Shown: in pieces, positions 5,878-15,145 of the stretch
Position numbering within the stretch: the stretch's first letter is position 1
How the letters are laid out: the number at the start of each line of letters is the position of its first letter
Source: Candidatus Ectomicrobium neotermitis
Lineage (GTDB): Bacteria > Elusimicrobiota > Endomicrobiia > Endomicrobiales > Endomicrobiaceae
Direction: 5' to 3'
NCBI GenBank assembly: GCA_031283745.1
Contig: JAITBH010000110.1
Span: 1-18,327, forward strand
DNA length: 18,327 nt
Program-made: the position numbers and the translations under genes
Notes under the pieces: model-generated
The model's input: the letters and a program-made list of their open reading frames with translations, nothing else
What the model was told of the DNA's origin: nothing
Database searches by the model: none

Positions 5878-8447
5878 AAATCAAAAACAAAGACAATCTA
5901 ACCCCCTTGATGAGGCAATACTGGGACATAAAATCCAAATATGCGGATATGATTTTAATGTTGAGGCTTGGAGATTTTTACGAGATATTTGGAGATGATG
6001 CCATCAAAGCTGCCCCTGTCCTTGAGGTTGCTTTAACCCAAAGAGTCGGTTTGCCGATGTGCGGAGTTCCTTATCACGCCATAGATGCCTATCTAAAAAA
6101 GCTCATCACTAAGGGCATCAAAGTTGCTATCTGCGATCAATTAGAAGATTCAAAAGATGCAAAAAACAATTTGGTGAGGAGAGGGGTTACTCGTGTTATC
6201 ACACCGGGAACTGTTATTGAGGACTCCTTGCTTGAGGCAAAGACAAACAATTTCCTTATGTCCATTTATCATGACGAACCTTTAAGCCAAACCGCTTTTA
6301 CCTCAGTGGATATTTCCACAGGCGATTTTTTTTTAGGGCTGTGCGATGAAAAACTTATCGATGGCGAGATAACAAAATATAACCCCGGCGAAATAATTGT
6401 CCCGCTCAAAGACACAACTAAGCAAAACCCTCCAACCTATATTTCCAATTTCAAATCCATCATCTCTCCAGTAAACGATTCCTTCTTTGATATGGCTCTG
6501 TCTCAAAAAAACATCAAAGAAAAGTTTGGCGATAAGTCTTTTGACGAATTCAACATAAAGCAAAAAGCCGAGATCTGTGCCTGCGGGGCAGTTTTGTCTT
6601 ATCTCAAAGGAACGCAGCCCAACAGTTTAGATGTCTTTTTTGAGATTAAAAAAGTCAATTTCAAAGATTATATGAGCCTTAGCCCGATTGCCGTCAAAAA
6701 CCTTGAACTCCTGACCTCGCTGTTTTCGGGCAAGCGGGAAAACTCTTTGCTTGATGTTATCGATTCGACTATATCGCCTATGGGTTCAAGGCTGCTTAGG
6801 CAAAGGTTGCTAAAACCGCTTTTAGATAAGGAAAAAATTTCAAGCCGATTGGACGCTGTTCAATTTTTCATTGAGAGACCTCAGCTGAGAAAAGACATTG
6901 CCAAAGAGCTTAAAAGTGTCGCAGACATTGAAAGAATTGCTGCAAGGGTTGCCTCTCAAAACGCCTCGCCGCGAGATCTCATAGCCTTAAAAGTTTCTTT
7001 GATAAAGGTTGCTCAAATAAAAACCATCTTAGACGCTGCTGGGGACTTTTCATTTGAAGTTCCGCAGACCCAAGATATTGTCGACAATATCTCAAAAACT
7101 ATAACCGACGAACCTCCTATCCGCTTAAAAGAGGGCAATGTCATAAAGGACGGGGTAAACTCAGAGCTTGACGAATTGCGGCAAATTGCAGGGGACACCA
7201 AAACCTATATTTCTAATCTCGAGGCAAAAGAACGTAAAAGTAGCGGGATAAGCAGTTTGAAAATAGGCTACAACTCGGTTTTTGGTTATTACATTGAGCT
7301 GACTAAAAGCTTTATTTCCCAAGCACCCGCACACTATATCCGCAAACAAACGCTCATCAATTGCGAGAGATATATTACCGATGAGCTAAAAACCCTTGAG
7401 GAAAAAATTCTCTCGGCTCAAGAAAAAATCACAAGGCTTGAAAACAATATATTTGCTGCCATCAGATTAGAAATAGGTGTCTATGCCTCTGACCTTTTAA
7501 GGCTTTCGCAAATGATAGCCGAGCTTGATGTGTTTTGCGGCTTTGCAAAAAATGCTGTCGAATATAATTATTCGCGCCCGCAAATAGACGACAGCAGGGA
7601 CCTTTCGATAGTTGACGGCAGGCACCCTGTCATAGAGCAGACGCTAAAAGCGGGGGAATTTGTCGCAAACTCCGTCAGCTTCAACCAAGATCAAAGGATC
7701 ATTGTTCTAACTGGTCCTAATATGTCGGGCAAATCAACTTATCTGCGACAGACTGCCTTGATAGTCATCATGGCTCAAATCGGATCATTTATCCCCGCAA
7801 AGAGTGCAGTCATTGGAATCGTTGACAACATTTTTACCCGCATAGGTGCAGGGGACAATCTTGCAGGGGGCGAATCCACTTTTATGGTAGAGATGTCTGA
7901 GACAGCAACAATCTTAAAGCAGTATAGCGATAGGAGTTTGATTATTCTTGACGAGGTAGGCAGAGGAACTTCGACTTATGACGGTATGTCCATAGCGTGG
8001 TCGATACTCGAGTTTCTCTCAGACAAAAGAAAAACAGCAAACAAGGGTTCAAAAATTCTTTTTGCAACTCATTATTTTGAACTCACCTCGCTTGAGGACA
8101 AGCTTGACGGGATAGTTAATTTGACGGTGTTAGTTAAAGAGTGGAACGGCGATGCGGTTTTTTTGCACAAAATAATCGCTGGCAAGGCTGACAAATCTTA
8201 TGGAATTCATGTCGCAAAAATAGCAGGCTTGCCATATGATGTCATAGAAAAGGCTTATCGAATTCTTGAGCTGCTTGAGACTCAGTCCATCGAAAACAGT
8301 CAGCCCGAAAATCAGGGGCGATTAGATTTATTCCCGCCCGCCATAAAACCACAAATATTTTCCGAGCTGGAAAGCTTGGACATAAATTCGTTAAGCCCAA
8401 TAGCAGCTTTCAATTTAGTAAGAGAATGGAAAGATAAATACAAATAG
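5874..8447 (+). CDS. mutS: DNA mismatch repair protein MutS
   Basis: MutS finds mispaired or looped bases in new DNA and, with ATP, recruits MutL. The mismatch-reading Phe-X-Glu motif is F35-Y36-E37 in GDFYEIFGDD, which marks MutS1 rather than MutS2. After the connector, core and clamp domains, the ATPase has Walker A GPNMSGKST (614-622), the Walker B aspartate D693 with E694 in ILDEVGRGTSTYDG, and the ATHYFELT motif. The 857 residues include a normal C-terminal tail, and no Smr domain is present. GAGGA lies 3 bases before ATG 5874. The gene follows the transglycosylase with a 4-base overlap. It is separated from mutL by one small secreted-protein gene. Confidence 0.97.
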   Translation: MKIKNKDNLTPLMRQYWDIKSKYADMILMLRLGDFYEIFGDDAIKAAPVLEVALTQRVGLPMCGVPYHAIDAYLKKLITKGIKVAICDQLEDSKDAKNNLVRRGVTRVITPGTVIEDSLLEAKTNNFLMSIYHDEPLSQTAFTSVDISTGDFFLGLCDEKLIDGEITKYNPGEIIVPLKDTTKQNPPTYISNFKSIISPVNDSFFDMALSQKNIKEKFGDKSFDEFNIKQKAEICACGAVLSYLKGTQPNSLDVFFEIKKVNFKDYMSLSPIAVKNLELLTSLFSGKRENSLLDVIDSTISPMGSRLLRQRLLKPLLDKEKISSRLDAVQFFIERPQLRKDIAKELKSVADIERIAARVASQNASPRDLIALKVSLIKVAQIKTILDAAGDFSFEVPQTQDIVDNISKTITDEPPIRLKEGNVIKDGVNSELDELRQIAGDTKTYISNLEAKERKSSGISSLKIGYNSVFGYYIELTKSFISQAPAHYIRKQTLINCERYITDELKTLEEKILSAQEKITRLENNIFAAIRLEIGVYASDLLRLSQMIAELDVFCGFAKNAVEYNYSRPQIDDSRDLSIVDGRHPVIEQTLKAGEFVANSVSFNQDQRIIVLTGPNMSGKSTYLRQTALIVIMAQIGSFIPAKSAVIGIVDNIFTRIGAGDNLAGGESTFMVEMSETATILKQYSDRSLIILDEVGRGTSTYDGMSIAWSILEFLSDKRKTANKGSKILFATHYFELTSLEDKLDGIVNLTVLVKEWNGDAVFLHKIIAGKADKSYGIHVAKIAGLPYDVIEKAYRILELLETQSIENSQPENQGRLDLFPPAIKPQIFSELESLDINSLSPIAAFNLVREWKDKYK

Positions 8448-8458
8448 GAGACAAAAAA

Positions 8459-8938
8459 ATGAAAAGGATTAAGCCCATAGCGGCTGTAGTTTTAGTGTTC
8501 ATCTTGTTTTCACTCGGTCATTCAAAACAAATCGCTGTTGAAAACATATCCATAGAAATACCCGACAGCTGGACAATTATGGAAGTGTCGGAACCGACGC
8601 TCATTCTTGCAGAAGCGCCCGTAACGGGAAATTTTTCTACCGTTGTAAGCCTCTCAAAAGAACCGATGACAGCGAAGGGAAATGCTCAAGAACAAAAAGA
8701 GTTGAGCATCAAAAATTTACAGAGCATTTTTACGAGCATTAAACTCGTGGAATCTAAAGACAATTATTGGATTTATGAGGATTTGGTGAGTGAAAACGGC
8801 ACCGCCATAAAACAGATCCAATTCTTTTATGTCAAAGACAATAACGTATACATATTGACTTTCAGTTCTGCTCAATATGCTTTCGATTCACTAAAACCTG
8901 TCTTTGACAAAATCGAACAATCGTTTGTTCTCAAATAG
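8459..8938 (+). CDS. Secreted protein with DcrB/PsbP-like fold, unknown role
   Basis: I do not know the function. The 159-residue product has a Lys/Arg start, a hydrophobic stretch (about 6-20) and a likely signal-peptidase site near GHS-KQ. There is no Cys for a lipid anchor, so it is probably exported. The rest has the pattern of small DcrB/PsbP-like proteins: an opening IEIPDSW segment, a central strand-rich part (NYWIYEDLVSENG), FYVKDNNVYILTFSS, and a closing helix plus IEQSFVL. Such proteins are often surface or periplasmic, with poorly known roles. AGGAG lies 8 bases before ATG. It sits 11 bases after mutS and 14 before mutL, so it should be co-transcribed with them, though a repair role is improbable for an exported protein. 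Confidence 0.7.
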   Translation: MKRIKPIAAVVLVFILFSLGHSKQIAVENISIEIPDSWTIMEVSEPTLILAEAPVTGNFSTVVSLSKEPMTAKGNAQEQKELSIKNLQSIFTSIKLVESKDNYWIYEDLVSENGTAIKQIQFFYVKDNNVYILTFSSAQYAFDSLKPVFDKIEQSFVLK

Positions 8939-8952
8939 AAATGGAGCAATAA

Positions 8953-10746
8953 GTGTTAATCAATATTTTATCGTCTGAAACCATCAACAAAATCTCCGCT
9001 GGGGAAGTCGTAGAAAGACCGCTAAATGTTGTCAAAGAAATCGTTGAAAATTCTTTAGATGCATGCGCCGACACCATCAACATAGAAATTGAGCAGGCGG
9101 GCAAAAAGCTTATCCGTATTTCAGACAATGGCGTCGGTATGGACAAAGAGAATTTAGAGTTATCGGTCATCAGATATGCCACAAGCAAAATTTCCAATTT
9201 CAACGATTTGTCTCTTATCCAGTCCTTTGGTTTTAGAGGGGAAGCTTTATCGTCTATAGCTGCCGTTTCAAAGCTGGAGATAACGACAAGAGAAAGAGGA
9301 CAGGAAAGTGCTTGGAAATTAAAAACGGAAGGCGGAAAGGGAATTGAAATTGTGCCGGCAGCCTCAGCTGAAGGACTTATCTGTGAGGTTAGCGATTTAT
9401 TTTTTAATACGCCGGTCAGAGAGAAATTTTTAAAGAGTAGTGCAACCGAAAAGGCAAGGATAACCGCAACTGTTGAGGAGATAGCGCTTGCAAACCCCGA
9501 CATCTCGTTTAAGTTGATCTCAGATGGCAAAACATTCTTGTCAGTCTCAAAAACAGACAAAAAGATAGACCGTATCGCAGACATTCTTGGGAAAGATTTT
9601 GCCCAGAACTTAAAGAACCTAAAAATTGAACCCCACAAAATTTCCTTAGATATGTTTTACACCGACAGAAATCACCCCCAAAACAACAGAAAATTCCAAT
9701 ACCTATTTGTCAACTCAAGACCGGTAAATTTGCCGAAATGGTTAATCGCATGCGTCCACAATGCTTACAGAGAAACCATTGCCCACGACAAATTTCCCGG
9801 TTTTCTTTTTTATATCTCCATCGATCCCGCGGAAATAGATGTCAATATCCATCCGACAAAAAGGGAAATTAAGTTTTCTAATGAGCAGGGGCTTTACGAT
9901 TTAATTTTTCATGTCCTAAGAGAGGCTCTGATCTCTCACTCTCACCCAAACATTGACATCGTCCCGGCTAAAGAAAGCTCCCCGCAATCTAACATTTACC
10001 CGCCCCGCAAAATCTCAGACTACCCTGCAAACAAAAATTCCAGCTCAAACAAGTTTATCTGGCAGAATCAACCGCCTCAAATCTCCCCTATACATATCGG
10101 GACGACAAAGCAATACTCGCCGGAAGATTATTCAAAGCTCTATACTAAGCAAGATAAGTTTAATACTGATTTTGACCTTGATATAAATGTTGCGGGGCAG
10201 GTGTTTGATACATATATAGTAGTGGAAAAAAGCGGGCAGCTTTACCTATTTGACCAGCACGCCGCTGCGGAGAGGGTTAGATATGAGGCTTATCTTGAGC
10301 AGGCCAGCAACAACAACTTAAAAATTCAGCAATTGCTCATCCCAGAAACTTTTACCCTGCCTCGCAGTTTATCCATACAGCTAAAGTCCAACTTGGAGAT
10401 CTTGAGCGGCTTGGGGCTTAGTGTTGAGGAATTTGGAGATATGTCTTTTAGGGTGCTTTCCTATCCCGCAATACTTGGCAACTCTTCGATAGAAAACATC
10501 GTTTGCAAAATCGCAGCTGATTTAGAAAACGACAAGAATGTTGAAATTGAAAAGAAGAAAGAAATTATTATCCGTTCAGCTTGCCGAGCGAGTGTTAAGG
10601 CGGGAGATTTCGTTTCCCTGTCTGAGGCAAAAAAACTTATCCATGACTTATTTTTGTGCAAAAGCCCGTTTACTTGCCCGCACGGAAGACCTACTGCTTA
10701 TTCAATCTCAAAAGATCAATTGGAAAAATTTTTCAAAAGAAAATGA
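8953..10746 (+). CDS. mutL: DNA mismatch repair protein MutL
   Basis: MutL links mismatch recognition by MutS to strand incision and removal. The N-terminal GHKL ATPase has E32 in ENSLDA, DNGVGMD, then GFRGEALSSIAAVS and the NTPVREKFLKS block. A linker rich in Pro, Ser and Asn (about 335-395) leads to the C-terminal dimer domain. This holds DQHAAAERVRYE (from residue 434), which satisfies the DQHA(X)2E(X)4E endonuclease motif, and CPHGRP (575 onward), a second metal-site motif. It should therefore nick DNA itself, as in bacteria without MutH. The start is GTG 8953 with GGAG 5 bases upstream; the MLINILSSETINKISAGEVV start is typical. Length is 597 residues. The stop overlaps miaA in ATGA. Confidence 0.96.
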   Translation: MLINILSSETINKISAGEVVERPLNVVKEIVENSLDACADTINIEIEQAGKKLIRISDNGVGMDKENLELSVIRYATSKISNFNDLSLIQSFGFRGEALSSIAAVSKLEITTRERGQESAWKLKTEGGKGIEIVPAASAEGLICEVSDLFFNTPVREKFLKSSATEKARITATVEEIALANPDISFKLISDGKTFLSVSKTDKKIDRIADILGKDFAQNLKNLKIEPHKISLDMFYTDRNHPQNNRKFQYLFVNSRPVNLPKWLIACVHNAYRETIAHDKFPGFLFYISIDPAEIDVNIHPTKREIKFSNEQGLYDLIFHVLREALISHSHPNIDIVPAKESSPQSNIYPPRKISDYPANKNSSSNKFIWQNQPPQISPIHIGTTKQYSPEDYSKLYTKQDKFNTDFDLDINVAGQVFDTYIVVEKSGQLYLFDQHAAAERVRYEAYLEQASNNNLKIQQLLIPETFTLPRSLSIQLKSNLEILSGLGLSVEEFGDMSFRVLSYPAILGNSSIENIVCKIAADLENDKNVEIEKKKEIIIRSACRASVKAGDFVSLSEAKKLIHDLFLCKSPFTCPHGRPTAYSISKDQLEKFFKRK

Positions 10747-11582
10747 AAAAAATTCTATTCGTTTTAGGGGCAACCTGCAGCGGAAAAACCAAGAAAGCCG
10801 TTGAACTTTGCAAACAGGCAAACGGAGAGATCATATCCTGCGATTCACGGCAGGTTTATAAGTATCTCGATATAGGCTCAAACAAAGAAGGGGATTTGGT
10901 TGATGACGGGGTTAGAGTGATCGACGGGGTTTATCAACACTTAACCGACATTATTGAGCCAGACAAAACTTACAACGCTGTAACCTTTAGCCAGGCGGCT
11001 TCAAAGAAAATTGACGAGCTTTATCAAAGAAACAAACTCCCCGTCATTTGCGGAGGAACTGGATTGTATGCAGGCACCTTATTATACGGGCTTGATGAAA
11101 TGCCCGCCGCTAACCCCCAAATTAGAGCGGAACTAAAAAACAAATCTGCCCTCGAACTTTACGAGCAGCTTTTGCCGATAGACCCGCAGGCTGCCCTAAA
11201 ACATAAAAATAACCCGCAAAGACTTATGCGGGCTTTAGAAATAAACATCGTCTCGGGCAAAAATGTCGGAACTTTTGTTAAGGAAAAACGGGCAAGATAT
11301 TCTTTTGAGATTTATCAAACCGAAGTGGATAGAGAGGAGTTGTATAAGAGGATAAATTTGAGATGTGTCTATATGATTGAAAACGGAATGATTGAGGAGA
11401 CAAAGAAAGTTTTAGAAATGGGATTTTCTAAAGACTGCTCCGCTTTAAGCGGTATAGGCTATAAGTTGGTGATACGGTTTTTAGATGGAGAAATATCCAA
11501 AGAAACTTTGATTGAGGAATTTGCAAAAGAGACAAGACATTATGCCAAGAGACAAATAACTTGGTTTAGAAACAGTTTGTAA
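10743..11582 (+). CDS. miaA: tRNA dimethylallyltransferase MiaA
   Basis: MiaA moves a dimethylallyl group to N6 of A37 in tRNAs that read codons starting with U, giving i6A37, the substrate of MiaB. The P-loop is GATCSGKT (9-16), varying from the usual GPTASGKT. DSRQVYKYLDIGSNK, GGTGLYAGTLLYGL, NNPQRLMRALEI and the C-terminal KRQITWFRN are all recognisable. At 279 residues it is at the short end for the family. The start is ATG 10743, which overlaps the mutL TGA; an upstream in-frame ATG at 10656 lies inside mutL and adds 29 residues before the natural family start. There is no clear ribosome site, so translation is likely coupled to mutL. The mutL-miaA neighbourhood also occurs in other bacteria. 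Confidence 0.95.
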   Translation: MKKILFVLGATCSGKTKKAVELCKQANGEIISCDSRQVYKYLDIGSNKEGDLVDDGVRVIDGVYQHLTDIIEPDKTYNAVTFSQAASKKIDELYQRNKLPVICGGTGLYAGTLLYGLDEMPAANPQIRAELKNKSALELYEQLLPIDPQAALKHKNNPQRLMRALEINIVSGKNVGTFVKEKRARYSFEIYQTEVDREELYKRINLRCVYMIENGMIEETKKVLEMGFSKDCSALSGIGYKLVIRFLDGEISKETLIEEFAKETRHYAKRQITWFRNSL

Positions 11583-11618
11583 ATTGAATTTGGGCTTTCT
11601 AACAGGGGCAGAAATAAA

Positions 11619-13172
11619 ATGGAACATAAACTTTTAACAAAGCATGCAGGCAAAACAGCTTTAGGAACAATGTTTTCAAGAATTTTGGGCTATGTCCGAG
11701 ATATGCTGGTAGCAAATTTTTTTGGAGCAGGAATTTTTGCTGACGCTTTCTATGCAGCCTTCAGGATCCCCAACCTCTTTAGACGAATGTTAGGCGAAGG
11801 AGCATTTTCCGCAGCTTTCATACCCGTGTTTAGTTACTACCTCCACACCTACTCAAAAGACGAAACCCAGAAACTTATAAATGCAGTCTTTACTGCCTTG
11901 CTGATTGTTTTAACGATAATCACGATACTGGGAATTTTCTTTTCACCCATCCTTGTAAAACTCATTGTCTGGGGTTTTGCCGACGAGCCTGACAAACTTC
12001 AACTCACCGTAGAACTTGCAAGGCTGATGTTTCCTTTCATCTTGTTCATCTGTCTTGCAGCCTTCCTTTTAGCAGCACTCAACACTCTCTATTCTTTCTT
12101 TTGGTCCGCCCTTGCACCGTCAGCATTAAGCTTTGCGGAGATCATTTATATGCTTGCCGTCATACCTATTATCAGTGGGGAGCAAAATGCAATCAAGGGG
12201 CTTGCGATAGCTGTAATTGTTGGGGGTGCTATTCATTTTTTCATCCAGTATCCTGTCTTAAAAAAACTAGGCTGGGGCTTAAAGTTTAGCCTCAACCTAA
12301 AACATCCCGGCATAAAGAAAATCGCTCTGCTTATGATCCCATCAATAATAGGTCTGTCTGTGGATCAAATAAATGCTTTCGTCGACAATATCTGTGCTTC
12401 TTTCTTGCAAGAAGGGGCTATATCAGCTTTATACTATTCAAACAGAATTATGCAGCTTCCTTTGGCAATTTTTGGTCTCGCTTTATCGACAGTCGCCTTG
12501 CCTGCGATGTCCCGAGCGGCAGCACTTAAAGATATTGTCGGCTTAAAGAACTCGCTAAATTTTTCAATAAGGCTTTCGCTTTTTGCTCTCTTGCCGGCAG
12601 GGCTTGGGCTGATGCTTATCGGGTATCCGATAGTTCAAGTTTTATTTGAAAGGGGGAGCTTTGATTCTTATGCCTCATTGACGACAAACAATGCCCTTTT
12701 CTATTACGCCTTAGGGCTTCCTTCCTTTTCAATAACCAAACTTTTTGCAAACGCTTTCTACTCCTTTCAAGACACCAAAACTCCCGTCCGAACAGCAGCT
12801 GCGTCTATGATACTGCATGTTATTTTGTGCATAGTTCTTATGTATCCGATGAATGTAGGAGGGCTGGCTTTGGCGACATCAATTGCTGGTTATTTCAATT
12901 TAGCATTGCTCGTGATTTTGCTGAGAAAAAAGATCGGGGCGCTTGGAATTAAAAAAATTGTTCTCTCAACAACCAAAGCCGCCACTGCCGCCGCAGCAGC
13001 CTGTTTTGGCACCTTGTTTATCTACTCCTCTCTCAATTTTAATGTCTATGCAGCAGTCTTTGTTTCTATTGTCTCTGCCTGCATAATTTTTGCCGTCATA
13101 TCTAAATTTTTGAAGTCCGAAGAGCTGGATATATGTATGTCTATATTCACAAAAAGGAGAATCAATGGTTAA
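11619..13172 (+). CDS. murJ: Lipid II flippase MurJ (MviN family)
   Basis: MurJ moves the peptidoglycan precursor lipid II across the inner membrane. The 517-residue protein is almost entirely hydrophobic, with about 14 predicted helices as in the MOP superfamily. It opens with the signature SRILGYVRDMLVANFFGAG, then ADAFYAAFRIPNLFRRMLGEGAFSAAFIPVF. It includes the arginines usually important for transport near the N-terminal lateral gate. Later conserved parts are SVDQINAFVDN and the Pro- and Gly-rich LPAGLGLMLIGYPIVQVLFERG. AGGGG lies 10 bases before ATG 11619, a weakish site 36 bases after miaA. Its end overlaps the next gene by 8 bases. Together with the lytic transglycosylase gene it shows that this organism builds a wall. 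Confidence 0.96.
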   Translation: MEHKLLTKHAGKTALGTMFSRILGYVRDMLVANFFGAGIFADAFYAAFRIPNLFRRMLGEGAFSAAFIPVFSYYLHTYSKDETQKLINAVFTALLIVLTIITILGIFFSPILVKLIVWGFADEPDKLQLTVELARLMFPFILFICLAAFLLAALNTLYSFFWSALAPSALSFAEIIYMLAVIPIISGEQNAIKGLAIAVIVGGAIHFFIQYPVLKKLGWGLKFSLNLKHPGIKKIALLMIPSIIGLSVDQINAFVDNICASFLQEGAISALYYSNRIMQLPLAIFGLALSTVALPAMSRAAALKDIVGLKNSLNFSIRLSLFALLPAGLGLMLIGYPIVQVLFERGSFDSYASLTTNNALFYYALGLPSFSITKLFANAFYSFQDTKTPVRTAAASMILHVILCIVLMYPMNVGGLALATSIAGYFNLALLVILLRKKIGALGIKKIVLSTTKAATAAAAACFGTLFIYSSLNFNVYAAVFVSIVSACIIFAVISKFLKSEELDICMSIFTKRRING

Positions 13173-13737
13173 TATAATTCTGTCGTCTTTTGCGGTCATA
13201 TTCCTTGCTGAAATGGGAGATAAAACTCAGCTTATGACAATGTCTTTTTCAGCCAAATACGGAATTTCGACAACATTGAAAGCTATTTTTATAGCCATCT
13301 TGATAAACAGTTTTATCGCTGTGGCGGTCGCATCGTTTATCTTTTCAATGTTTCACGGCAACATAATTCAAGTTATATCCTGCATCGTTTTCATAGGGTT
13401 TGGCGTGTGGAATTTGATCAATCAAAAAGACAAAGACGAAAAGAAAAAAGAGGAAAAAGTGATACTAAACCCTTTAGTTACAATCGCCGCATTTTTCATT
13501 ATTTCAGAGGCAGGAGATAAAACCCAGATAGCGACCATGCTCTTGTCGATACAAACAAATACCGCCGTCCCAGTGTTTATCGGTGCATCCGCAGGGCTCT
13601 TTGCCGCAAACATAATTGGAGCTTTGGTGGGGGGATATTTGGGAAAGAAAATGCCAGAAAAGATGATAAAAATAGTATCCGCCATCGTGTTTATACTTAT
13701 TGGAATAGCTGGGCTTATTAAAATATACATTGCTTGA
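13165..13737 (+). CDS. GDT1/TMEM165 (UPF0016) family cation transporter
   Basis: This family exports or exchanges Mn2+ or Ca2+, probably against protons; bacterial members such as MneA/Mnx handle manganese. Two copies of the defining E-x-G-D-K-T motif are visible: EMGDKTQ from residue 16 and EAGDKTQ from residue 115. Each lies in a membrane segment of an internally repeated protein. The two halves are joined by a highly charged Lys/Glu loop (about 88-98). About six membrane helices are apparent and 190 residues is normal. AAGGAG lies 6 bases before ATG 13165, inside the end of murJ. Whether manganese is the true substrate cannot be told from sequence. Confidence 0.92.
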   Translation: MVNIILSSFAVIFLAEMGDKTQLMTMSFSAKYGISTTLKAIFIAILINSFIAVAVASFIFSMFHGNIIQVISCIVFIGFGVWNLINQKDKDEKKKEEKVILNPLVTIAAFFIISEAGDKTQIATMLLSIQTNTAVPVFIGASAGLFAANIIGALVGGYLGKKMPEKMIKIVSAIVFILIGIAGLIKIYIA

Positions 13738-13763
13738 TAAAAGCATGGCAAAAGGGGATCAAA

Positions 13764-15062
13764 ATGGTCGACGAAAGAAACAAAAAGATTGGGCAAATTC
13801 CAAAGTTACCGGGTGTCTATATCATCAGGGACGGGCTGGGAAACATAATTTACATTGGCAAGGCTGTGAAATTAAGAAATCGAATCGCTTCCTATTTTAA
13901 TGCCGACATCGGATCTAAATCCGCTGCGATAATTTCTGCCATGAGAAAAATAGATTACATTTTGTGTGCATCGGGGCGAGAGGCTTTGCTGATAGAACGG
14001 CAGCTGATAAATAAAGTTAAGCCTTACTTTAACTCTATGTGGAAAGACGACAAGAGCTATCCGTATATAAAACTTTCAATCAACGAGGATTTTCCAAGAC
14101 TGTTTTTAACAAGGAAAAAATTAAAAGATTCCGCCCTTTACTTTGGTCCGTATCCAGAAATTTTTTACATCAAAAAACTTGTTCGTTGGCTCATCAAACT
14201 CTTTAAGATAAGGCAGTGTAAAATAGAATTTTCTCAAGACAACCTACCGCCTCTAAAAAAAGTTAAGTCGTGCATTTATGCCCACACAAATCTTTGCTTG
14301 GCACCGTGCATCAGCAAAATTTCATCCGCTCAATACAAGGAAAACATTAAAGACTTGGAGGATTTTCTAAACGGGAAATTCAAAAAACTCTCCAACCTGT
14401 GGAAAGAGCAGATGAAAACTTTTAGCGACAATTTAGAATTTGAAAAAGCATCCGAAATACGCGACAGATTGTTTGCAATTGAGAGCATGGCTGAACGGGT
14501 GATGATAAGCGAAATAAGCCAAGACGAAATAAATCAATCCATCGACAGATCCGACAGCCTTAACGAGCTAAGACAAATTCTTCACGCAGACAAACTTCCC
14601 GTAATTATCGAGGGTTTTGACAATTCAAACACACAAGGGACAAACCCTGTGGCATCGATGGTGAGATTTACAAACGGGCTTCCCGACAAAAAAAATTACA
14701 AACGATTTAAGATAAAAACTGTCTTTGGCTCCGACGATTTTGCGAGCATGAAAGAGGTTGTTTTCCGCAGATATTCTTCTCTCATCAGGAAAAATGAAAA
14801 GCTGCCTGACTTGATTGTTATCGACGGAGGAAGGGGTCAATTAAACGCTGCTTTGGACTCTCTGTGGAAACTAAAACTTAAAATTCCAATTATCTCTTTA
14901 GCCAAAAGAAATGAAGAAATTTATTTTCCCGACAAAGACACCCCTTTAGTTTTAAGCAAAAACTCAAAAGCGTTGAGATTGCTTCAAGCTGTGCGAAATG
15001 AGTCTCATAGATTCGCCTTGTCATATCACAGACTTCTCAGAAAAAAGTCGGAAGGCTTTTAA
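13764..15062 (+). CDS. uvrC: Excinuclease ABC subunit C, compact form
   Basis: UvrC cuts DNA on both sides of a UvrAB-marked lesion. The N-terminal GIY-YIG nuclease (3' cut) is intact: PGVYII, YIGKAVKLRNR and the EALLIE glutamate. Four cysteines suited to an iron-sulfur site follow (C152, C170, C178, C182), then a UVR domain (LEFEKASEIRDRL, about 223-235). The C-terminal RNase H-like nuclease (5' cut) keeps its DDH triad: D286 (EGFD), D354 (VIDGG) and H415 (ESHRFA). However, only about 45 residues join UVR to D286, roughly 90 fewer than usual, and the protein stops 17 residues after H415, so the helix-hairpin-helix end is absent. Length is 432 against the usual 550-620. FDNSNTQG replaces the common FDISHTQG. 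AAGGGG lies 6 bases before ATG 13764; a TTG at 13734 is less likely. Confidence 0.92.
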   Translation: MVDERNKKIGQIPKLPGVYIIRDGLGNIIYIGKAVKLRNRIASYFNADIGSKSAAIISAMRKIDYILCASGREALLIERQLINKVKPYFNSMWKDDKSYPYIKLSINEDFPRLFLTRKKLKDSALYFGPYPEIFYIKKLVRWLIKLFKIRQCKIEFSQDNLPPLKKVKSCIYAHTNLCLAPCISKISSAQYKENIKDLEDFLNGKFKKLSNLWKEQMKTFSDNLEFEKASEIRDRLFAIESMAERVMISEISQDEINQSIDRSDSLNELRQILHADKLPVIIEGFDNSNTQGTNPVASMVRFTNGLPDKKNYKRFKIKTVFGSDDFASMKEVVFRRYSSLIRKNEKLPDLIVIDGGRGQLNAALDSLWKLKLKIPIISLAKRNEEIYFPDKDTPLVLSKNSKALRLLQAVRNESHRFALSYHRLLRKKSEGF

Positions 15063-15087
15063 GCAAATCTGCCGATGAAAATATAAT
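15059..15087 (+). promoter_or_regulatory. Possible promoter for manA
   Basis: A perfect -10 box TATAAT (15082-15087) has a weak -35 candidate TTAAGC (15059-15064) exactly 17 bases upstream, in the gap after uvrC and about 60 bases before manA. The -10 box lies in the loop of a small TCTGCC/GGCAGA inverted repeat (15069-15093). Only half of the -35 matches consensus, so this is tentative. Confidence 0.4.
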
Positions 15088-15145
15088 GGCAGACAGATAT
15101 TTGCAGCTTATCAGTGGAAAAAATAAACAAAAAAGGAGTTCTATA

